Source: Ardenticatenales bacterium (GTDB lineage: Bacteria > Chloroflexota > Anaerolineae > Ardenticatenales > Ardenticatenaceae). Taken from it: DNA of 60,000 nucleotides. The translations under genes and the position numbers were made by a program. Every line of letters begins with the position of its first letter. Positions within the stretch are counted from its first letter, which is position 1. The stretch spans positions 1 through 60,000 of the forward strand of contig JACKAZ010000011.1 in assembly GCA_020634795.1 (NCBI GenBank), given 5' to 3'. The notes under the pieces are model-generated. The model had not been told where the DNA came from, searched no databases, and saw only the letters and a program-made list of their open reading frames with translations. Of this stretch, positions 54,667 to 60,000 are shown piece after piece.

Positions 54667-56492
54667 CAGTACGACGCTACAACGTCCACCCGGCCCAGCT
54701 CGACCAGACGCCAGTCGTCGGCGAAGGGAGCAGTGGCCCCAGAGGTAAAGTCGTAGCGGAAGAGCATGAGGCCGACCCTCACGGACGAATGGTCAAAATC
54801 CGCCGGGAAAACGACCCGTTGACGGTCCGTAACGCTTTCCCCAAGCGGCCAAGCCGCCATGGGCCACCGTCCCCCATCGGGAAACGAATGGGCGCGCAAA
54901 AGCTCGTTGCCCTCTAAATCCAAGAGTACCAGCGCTTCGGCGATGTTGGGGGGCAAGGGCTGCTCGGTTTGCCAGTGGAGCGTAACGGGCAAGGCCCCGT
55001 TGTGCGCCATCTGAGATGGCATCTCGTAGGCGATGAGCTTCAGTCCGCGTCCGAAGTCGATGTCCACCCTCTGCGCCGTATTCGAAAACGACGCTGAAGG
55101 CGGCAAATGCCGGTAAGCGGGACGGATCACCGACGTCGCGATCAGCGTGGCGCAGACAGCCCAAGCCATCACGACAGCGGCCCCTGCCACGGGGCCTCTT
55201 TTTGTAGGCACAAGCGCGAGAAGGCCGAGCGCCAAGATGAGACAAAGCGAAAAGTAGGCCGGAAAGAGAAGACGGCCCAGCGGAGCCACCGTCAGACGCA
55301 TCCATTGCGCCAGCAACAGGACAATCATCACGATCTGCATGATGGCGCCTGCTATCACGAGCCGAGGGGGAAGCGTATAGTAGCCCCAGCCCCTCACGAA
55401 ACGCCAGATGGCTGAGCCGAGCAGGATCAAGACAACAATCCGTACGACGAAGTAGAATTCGGCGGGCAGTACAAGCGCGCCCCATCCAAATGTTCCCCAC
55501 GCCGAATCGATAACGGCCATCCACTCGCCGAATTGCTGCCCATAGCTTCTTGGCGTGGCCGACACGTCGTAGATCTGCAAGTGAACCGCCGTGGCAGTCG
55601 GCTCACCATAGAGATACAGGTTACGAATCATCCAGGGTGACACGACGACCAACCATCCGCTAACGATCAGCAGGGCGCGTTGCACCATCTGCGATAACCC
55701 ATAGCCTGCCACGCCCATCATGAGCACGACGGGTAAGACAGTCGCACCGCTAATCTTCGAGATTGTGGCCAAGCCGCACAGTCCCCCCACCAGAAGTAGC
55801 TTCCGCGTGGTGACCCCCTTCTCGCGCATCCATAGGGCGGCGGCAAGGGCAACCGTCGTGGCAGCGACCGTCGCTGCATCGTTGCTCACACTCGAACTGA
55901 TATGCAAAAACATCGGGGTAAAGGCCATAAGCCCAACCCCCATGACTCCCACCTGTGGGGTCGTGGGGAAGGCAAGGCGCAGGGCCCACCAGGCGGCGGA
56001 GAGTGCGATCAGTCCAAAAAGAATCGACAGCGCGCGGCCAATCATCACCCCGCGTTCAACCGTACGGCATGCGGCAACATCGTCACATGGCAGCCGAAGA
56101 AACTGGTTGATGTTTGCCTGATCTTGGCCGGGGTAAAAGGGATTGGGCACCGTAAGGGCCTGAAATCCACTGACGGATGGCACATTGTTTGACAGACGAA
56201 GTAGGGCGGCATGGAGTAGATAATAAAAGGGGGGTTGACTTCCCTCTTGTTCGGCGAGGTGCGTTTGCCTTTCACTATCCATCCGCTGGATGGGCAACCG
56301 ACCGGTATTCGCTACGTACATCGAATAGGCAAAATGCCACGGCTCATCCGGCTTTTCAAAGGGGGGGGTGACAATCGCATAGACGATCGCCAGCATCAAG
56401 TAGGCAGTGAGTAGAACAACGCCTAGCCAGCGGGCTTGGTTGGACTTTAGAGGGAATTGGGAATCATTTGAAGGGCGTGAGGCGTTGTTCAT
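54666..56492 (-). CDS. DUF2142/GT-C-like membrane glycosyltransferase, first gene of the trio
   Basis: 608 aa. After one span it has TPPFEKPDEPWHFAYSMYVA and GSQPPFYYLLHAALL, homologous to the second gene of the set. About 12 membrane spans reach ~440, followed by a ~150-residue external beta domain (GALPVTLHWQTEQPLP; SVRVGLMLFRYDFTSG). ATG at 56492-56490; a TTG six codons upstream is possible. Probably arose with the next gene by duplication. A promoter at 56573-56601 drives the trio, divergent from ino1. Confidence 0.82.
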   Translation of the reverse strand: MNNASRPSNDSQFPLKSNQARWLGVVLLTAYLMLAIVYAIVTPPFEKPDEPWHFAYSMYVANTGRLPIQRMDSERQTHLAEQEGSQPPFYYLLHAALLRLSNNVPSVSGFQALTVPNPFYPGQDQANINQFLRLPCDDVAACRTVERGVMIGRALSILFGLIALSAAWWALRLAFPTTPQVGVMGVGLMAFTPMFLHISSSVSNDAATVAATTVALAAALWMREKGVTTRKLLLVGGLCGLATISKISGATVLPVVLMMGVAGYGLSQMVQRALLIVSGWLVVVSPWMIRNLYLYGEPTATAVHLQIYDVSATPRSYGQQFGEWMAVIDSAWGTFGWGALVLPAEFYFVVRIVVLILLGSAIWRFVRGWGYYTLPPRLVIAGAIMQIVMIVLLLAQWMRLTVAPLGRLLFPAYFSLCLILALGLLALVPTKRGPVAGAAVVMAWAVCATLIATSVIRPAYRHLPPSASFSNTAQRVDIDFGRGLKLIAYEMPSQMAHNGALPVTLHWQTEQPLPPNIAEALVLLDLEGNELLRAHSFPDGGRWPMAAWPLGESVTDRQRVVFPADFDHSSVRVGLMLFRYDFTSGATAPFADDWRLVELGRVDVVASY

Positions 56493-56572
56493 AAAACCAC
56501 TGGCTGTCAATCACAAAGGCTGATCAGTTTCGTGCAGTTAGGGATCGCCGCACATCGCCGAAGGTGATAGGC

Positions 56573-56601
56573 ATTGTAGCGAAAGAGCTATTGAAGACCA
56601 A
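56573..56601 (-). promoter_or_regulatory. Promoter of the GT-C trio
   Basis: Minus strand TTGGTC (56601-56596), 17 bases, TACAAT (56578-56573). Predicted start near 56566, about 75 bases before the ATG. Confidence 0.6.
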
Positions 56602-56632
56602 CTGTACGCCAGTAATATCCCCACTGCTCCAT

Positions 56633-56661
56633 TTGCCACAGGCCCCTGATGCTGATAGGAT
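56633..56661 (+). promoter_or_regulatory. Promoter of ino1
   Basis: TTGCCA (56633-56638), 17 bases, TAGGAT (56656-56661). Predicted start near 56668, about 77 bases before the GTG. It stands back to back with the GT-C promoter (about 100 bases between start points). Confidence 0.6.
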
Positions 56662-56744
56662 CATTGGTCTTGAAGTACAATCTGCCGATTCAACGATCAG
56701 GGCGCCGAGCGAACGTGCGATTGATCGTCCCTCAGGAGGAATTA

Positions 56745-57845
56745 GTGAGCGATAACGGGAAAGTGCGAGTGGCGATTATTGGCGTGGGTAATTGCGCCAA
56801 CTCGCTGGTACAAGGTGTCGAGTTTTACAAAGATGCCTGTGATGACGATCAGGTGCCCGGGTTGATGCACGTGAATCTCGGTGGCTATCATGTCAGCGAT
56901 ATAGAGTTTACGGCTGGCATCGATATTGATATCGAGAAGGTGGGCAAAGACCTATCCGAGGCGATCTGGGCCGGACAAAACAACACGATCAAGTTTGCCG
57001 ATGTCCCCCATCAGGATGTGAAGGTTTACCGGGGTATGACACACGACGGATTGGGCAAATATCTGAAAGAAAAGATCACGAAAGCCCCTGGCCCCACCGA
57101 CAACATCGTGGAGCTGCTACGGGACACCAAGACGGATGTGGTGGTCTCCTATCTGCCGGTCGGCTCTGAGATGGCGACCAAGTGGTACGTCGAGCAGATC
57201 TTGGATGCGGGATGCGCCTTTGTGAACTGCATCCCTGTCTTCATCGCACGCGAACCCTACTGGCAGGGGCGCTTCCGCGAGGCGGGCGTACCCATGATCG
57301 GCGATGACATCAAATCGCAGGTCGGAGCGACCATCGTCCACCGCGTGTTGACACGTCTCTTTCAAGATCGGGGCGTGCGGCTGGAACGGACTTCGCAGTT
57401 GAACGTGGGCGGCAACATGGACTTTTACAACATGTTGGAGCGTGCCCGACTGGAATCGAAGAAGATCTCTAAAACGAACGCAGTTACCTCGCAGCTCGAC
57501 TACGAGCTTCCGGCCGAAGATGTCTACATCGGCCCCTCGGATTACGTGCCGTGGCTTACCGATCGCAAGTGGGCGCACATCCGCATGGAAGGCCGCTCCT
57601 TCGGCGATGTGCCGCTGAACTTGGAACTGAAGCTGGAAGTGTGGGATAGCCCCAATTCCGCCGGGGTCGTGATCGACGCTGTGCGCTGTGCCAAACTGGG
57701 GCTGGATCGTGGACTGAGCGGGACGCTGGTGGCCCCCAGTGCCTACTTCAAAAAGTCACCGCCCCGCCAATTCGCGGATGATGTCGCACGCGAAATGACG
57801 GAAGCCTTTATTCAAGGCAGCAACATAGAGACACTGCCCGCTTGA
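56745..57845 (+). CDS. ino1: Inositol-3-phosphate synthase
   Basis: Converts glucose-6-phosphate to inositol-3-phosphate with NAD, 366 aa, the short archaeal/actinobacterial type. The NAD fold is at the N terminus (VRVAIIGVGNCANSLVQG, with G13-x-G15-N-C); the catalytic region includes VSYLPVGSEMATKWY, GDDIKSQVGATIVHR and RTSQLNVGGNMDFYNM with the family lysines SKKISKTNAV. GTG at 56745 with AGGAGG at 56733-56738; the open frame upstream is leader. Supplies inositol for phosphatidylinositol-type lipids; followed by its own terminator. Confidence 0.94.
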   Translation: MSDNGKVRVAIIGVGNCANSLVQGVEFYKDACDDDQVPGLMHVNLGGYHVSDIEFTAGIDIDIEKVGKDLSEAIWAGQNNTIKFADVPHQDVKVYRGMTHDGLGKYLKEKITKAPGPTDNIVELLRDTKTDVVVSYLPVGSEMATKWYVEQILDAGCAFVNCIPVFIAREPYWQGRFREAGVPMIGDDIKSQVGATIVHRVLTRLFQDRGVRLERTSQLNVGGNMDFYNMLERARLESKKISKTNAVTSQLDYELPAEDVYIGPSDYVPWLTDRKWAHIRMEGRSFGDVPLNLELKLEVWDSPNSAGVVIDAVRCAKLGLDRGLSGTLVAPSAYFKKSPPRQFADDVAREMTEAFIQGSNIETLPA

Positions 57846-57864
57846 CCCTCGGATTGTTAAAAAC

Positions 57865-57903
57865 GAGGACGCAGTGTTTTTCGAATCACTACGTCCTCTT
57901 TTT
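57865..57903 (+). terminator. Terminator after ino1
   Basis: 12-bp stem with one mismatch (GAGGACGCAGTG / CACTACGTCCTC), 10-base loop, then TTTTT at 57899-57903. It sits 16 bases before the next gene, whose ribosome site AGGAA follows at once, so some read-through may serve the acyltransferase gene. Confidence 0.82.
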
Positions 57904-57919
57904 AGGAACCCAATAGCAG

Positions 57920-58801
57920 ATGCAACTCTACATCCTTCGATTTTTCTACTGGCTGGCGACCCACCTCTCGCTTGCCAACGTGGAGCGTATCGCGACGTTG
58001 CTGGGCGATCTGACGTGGCTCTTTCACAGCAGGGTGCGCCGCGATCTGGAGGCCAATCTGCACCAAGTGATGCCGCACGCCACCGAGCGCCAACTGGCAC
58101 GCGCCAGCCGCCAAGCGCTGCGTACCCTCTGCCGCATCTATGCCGATGAGCTTCGCACTCCCTCCATTCCCAAAAGTGAATTTCTGGCAGCGCTCGATGT
58201 GCACGGTCGCGAACATCTCGATCAGAGTCTGCAGGACGGCAAAGGCGCGATCCTGACCACCGCCCACTTTGGCGCGCCCCAGATCGTGGCACAGATTTTG
58301 GCGTTGTGGGACTACCCCACCATGACCGTGGTTGAACATACCCAACCCGAGGCGATCTTCCAGTTCATGTGGAAACTGCGCGCCAAGCGCGGGTTGCGGC
58401 TGATCGCCTCCGACAGTTCGATGTTGCCCCTCATCCGTATCCTGCGCCGCGAAAACGGGGTGGTGGCCCTGGCCGTCGACCGCGATGTGACGAAATCCGG
58501 CATCGAAGTGCCCTTCTTCGACAGAGCGGCGCGCATGCCCGACGGCGCGGTCCGATTGGCGCTCAGCACGGACGCCCCGATCCACATCGCTTATTGTCGG
58601 CGCAAAGTGAACGGGGAATATGAGGCGTGGATCGAGCCCGCCTTGAGTTTGCCGCCCAGCGATGCCCCGCTAGAAGAGCGGGTGCGACACGGCATGGCCA
58701 CCGTCCTCGAACGGATCGAGCGTTTCATCCGCGCCGAGCCGAGTCAGTGGGTGGCGACCGTTCCCGTCTGGAATTCAGAGCAGCCGCAATTACCCCGATG
58801 A
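57920..58801 (+). CDS. LpxL/PatA-like lipid acyltransferase, altered catalytic dyad
   Basis: Membrane-associated acyltransferase of the HtrB/LpxL-PatA family, 293 aa: N-terminal anchor (LYILRFFYWLATHL), the ANLHQVMPHA helix, and the active-site block ILTTAHFGAPQIV. The family dyad is H-x4-E/D, but here H116 is followed by Q121, so the acid is missing. The later VALAVDRDVTKSGIEVPFFDRAARMPDGAVRLAL matches the family. Chloroflexota lack lipid A, so a PatA-like role on inositol-mannoside lipids is likelier. Overlaps the next gene by ATGA. Confidence 0.82.
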   Translation: MQLYILRFFYWLATHLSLANVERIATLLGDLTWLFHSRVRRDLEANLHQVMPHATERQLARASRQALRTLCRIYADELRTPSIPKSEFLAALDVHGREHLDQSLQDGKGAILTTAHFGAPQIVAQILALWDYPTMTVVEHTQPEAIFQFMWKLRAKRGLRLIASDSSMLPLIRILRRENGVVALAVDRDVTKSGIEVPFFDRAARMPDGAVRLALSTDAPIHIAYCRRKVNGEYEAWIEPALSLPPSDAPLEERVRHGMATVLERIERFIRAEPSQWVATVPVWNSEQPQLPR

Positions 58802-59949
58802 AGTCGCTCTCGATCGGCATCGTCTCCCCCTACGATTTCGCCGTGCCGGGCGGTGTCCAGGAGCATATCCGCTATCTGTCGAAGCATCTTCGGGCACGGG
58901 GCCACCGCGTCGATATCATTGGCCCAGTCTCCGACCTCGAAAGGGCACAGAGCTTTTCCTTAAGCGGCGAACGGCTGGTGGCGGTGCAGCGCGGTCTGGT
59001 GCCGATTCCCTTCGGCGGTTCGGTTGCGCGCATCACGCTGTCGCCCGCGCTGGGCCAAGAAGTGAAACAACTGCTTGGCGAAACGCGCTACGATCTGCTC
59101 CACCTGCATGAGCCTGCCACCCCTGCCCTCAACTTGGCGCTCTTCCGTCAAGCCGAATGCCCATTGGTTGCGACCTTCCACCATTTCAGCGAAGAGCACC
59201 ACATCGCCTACGATGCCGCCCGCACCCTCTTCGACGATGTCGTTGGTCAGTTGCACGCGCGGATCGCCGTCAGTACGGCCGCCCGTGATTTCGTCGCACG
59301 CTACTTCCCGGGCGACTACCAGATCATTCCGAATGGCATCGAATGTGCCCTCTTCGAAAACGCTAACCTCACGCTCTTCGACGCGCTGTGCGACGACGGC
59401 ATGTTCAACATTCTCTTTCTGGGCCGGCTCGAAAAGCGCAAAGGCTTCGACTACTTGCTAAAAGCCTTCCGCATTATTAAAGAGCAGCAGCCGCAGGCGC
59501 GGCTCTTCGTAATTGGCAGCTTCAGCCGGGAAGATCGCAAGCTCTACGTCGAGTACAGCCGCCACTTTCGCATCCGCGATGTCAAGTTCATCGGGCCGGT
59601 TTCGTTAGAGGACAAAGTGCGTTGGTTGAAGAGTGCTGATCTGTTCTGCGCGCCCAGTACGGGCGGCGAAAGTTTTGGGATCGTGTTGCTGGAAGCGATG
59701 GCATCCGGTACGCCAATCGTGGCAAGCAGGATTCGCGGCTATAATGATGTGATCGCAGAGGGCGAGACGGGTTACTTGGTGCCACCCAAGAACGAGGAAA
59801 GACTCGCCGAAATTATTTTGATGCTGATGCAACGCCCCGACGAACGGCTGCGGCTGCGGGCCAACGGCCTAGCGGCGGTCAGACGGTACGATTGGGCGCA
59901 TGTCAGCGAAGAGGTCGAAGCGGTTTATTATAGGGCGCTGGGGGAGTAG
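58798..59949 (+). CDS. GT4 glycosyltransferase, PimA-like
   Basis: 383 aa. GT-B fold: N-terminal IGIVSPYDFAVPGGVQEHIRYLSKHLRARGHRV (glycine loop G-G-V), acceptor region VATFHHFSEEHHIAYDA; C-terminal donor site with LGRLEKRKGFDYLLKAF and PSTGGESFGIVLLEAMASGTPIVAS containing the EX7E motif. Closest in style to phosphatidyl-myo-inositol mannosyltransferase PimA (GDP-mannose donor), and it follows ino1 and a PatA-like gene, as in Actinomycetota. The ATG overlaps the acyltransferase stop (ATGA). The frame open back to 58627 is internal to the previous gene. PimA identity is inferred. Confidence 0.85.
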   Translation: MKSLSIGIVSPYDFAVPGGVQEHIRYLSKHLRARGHRVDIIGPVSDLERAQSFSLSGERLVAVQRGLVPIPFGGSVARITLSPALGQEVKQLLGETRYDLLHLHEPATPALNLALFRQAECPLVATFHHFSEEHHIAYDAARTLFDDVVGQLHARIAVSTAARDFVARYFPGDYQIIPNGIECALFENANLTLFDALCDDGMFNILFLGRLEKRKGFDYLLKAFRIIKEQQPQARLFVIGSFSREDRKLYVEYSRHFRIRDVKFIGPVSLEDKVRWLKSADLFCAPSTGGESFGIVLLEAMASGTPIVASRIRGYNDVIAEGETGYLVPPKNEERLAEIILMLMQRPDERLRLRANGLAAVRRYDWAHVSEEVEAVYYRALGE

Positions 59950-59994
59950 TATGAGAAAAAACAGTCATCATTGGCCGCTAGCGAGGAGTCGACC

Positions 59995-60000
59995 ATGATT
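59995..60000 (+). CDS. Possible start of the next gene, cut by the window end
   Basis: An ATG at 59995 is preceded by GAGGAG (59983-59988) at normal spacing, 45 bases after the PimA-like gene. Only two codons are visible, so the product is unknown. A further lipid-pathway gene would fit the cluster. Confidence 0.35.

Noticed and set aside
59951..59998. A 15-codon frame whose TGA overlaps the ATG at 59995
   Set aside because: It has no proper ribosome site of its own and is too short to judge; the overlap is probably chance.

Overview
The window looks like a chromosomal segment of a GC-rich member of the Chloroflexota, probably in the Anaerolineae/Caldilineae part of the phylum. This is inferred from gene content and order and from protein style; no rRNA is present to settle it. 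Supporting signs are a Rex regulator beside mreB, DUF2142/GT-C membrane glycosyltransferases, Ser/Pro-linked LysM hydrolases, and intergenic repeats whose translations give the ALSEAKG/CPERSEG-type spurious peptides I associate with Chloroflexota genomes. Almost everything is chromosomal core. I see no transposase, integrase, CRISPR array, tRNA or rRNA.

Layout. 1-4988: end of the F-type ATP synthase operon (atpH'-A-G-D-C) closed by a strong terminator. 5176-6803: mreB convergent with rex, which carries a Rex operator in its own promoter region. 7139-9785: an unknown gene, then obg-nadD. 9837-13010: acyl-CoA dehydrogenase, a YggS-type PLP protein, YggT and a lipoprotein. 13183-21009 (minus): the translation/transcription cluster nusA-ylxR-infB-rbfA-nrnA-truB-ribF behind a good promoter with a leader hairpin, divergent from rho. 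23216-28619: LysM-M23 wall hydrolase, ketopantoate reductase, a PlsY-like acyltransferase with a HTH regulator, and an AI-2E-family permease. 28778-40395: lysS, two secreted subtilases, an ABC exporter and dnaX-ybaB-recR.

40498-49696: a Rad52/ERF-like protein, hisS-nadK, a zinc-finger membrane protein, recN, a TPR-like membrane protein, a degenerate kinase-fold protein and a LysM-L,D-transpeptidase. 49718-56492 (minus): three large membrane glycosyltransferase-like proteins joined by stop/start overlaps. 56745-59949: inositol-3-phosphate synthase, a LpxL/PatA-like acyltransferase and a PimA-like mannosyltransferase. This last set suggests phosphatidylinositol-mannoside-like lipid synthesis, unexpected outside Actinomycetota.

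The most unusual signal is non-coding. A 9-bp tandem repeat (sense consensus ACTCATAAA, two wobbling positions) forms arrays of 2 to 18 units upstream of six unrelated genes (mreB, rex, obg, a subtilase, the Rad52/ERF-like gene and a zinc-finger membrane protein gene), each time reading toward the start codon of that gene. Two arrays belong to larger inverted-repeat pairs that enclose a gene block (7139-7750, and hisS-nadK) with the outer neighbours transcribed outward. Degenerate pieces of the same module lie upstream of ribF and panE. This could be a repeat-borne 5' regulatory element or a non-autonomous repeat that spreads next to start codons.
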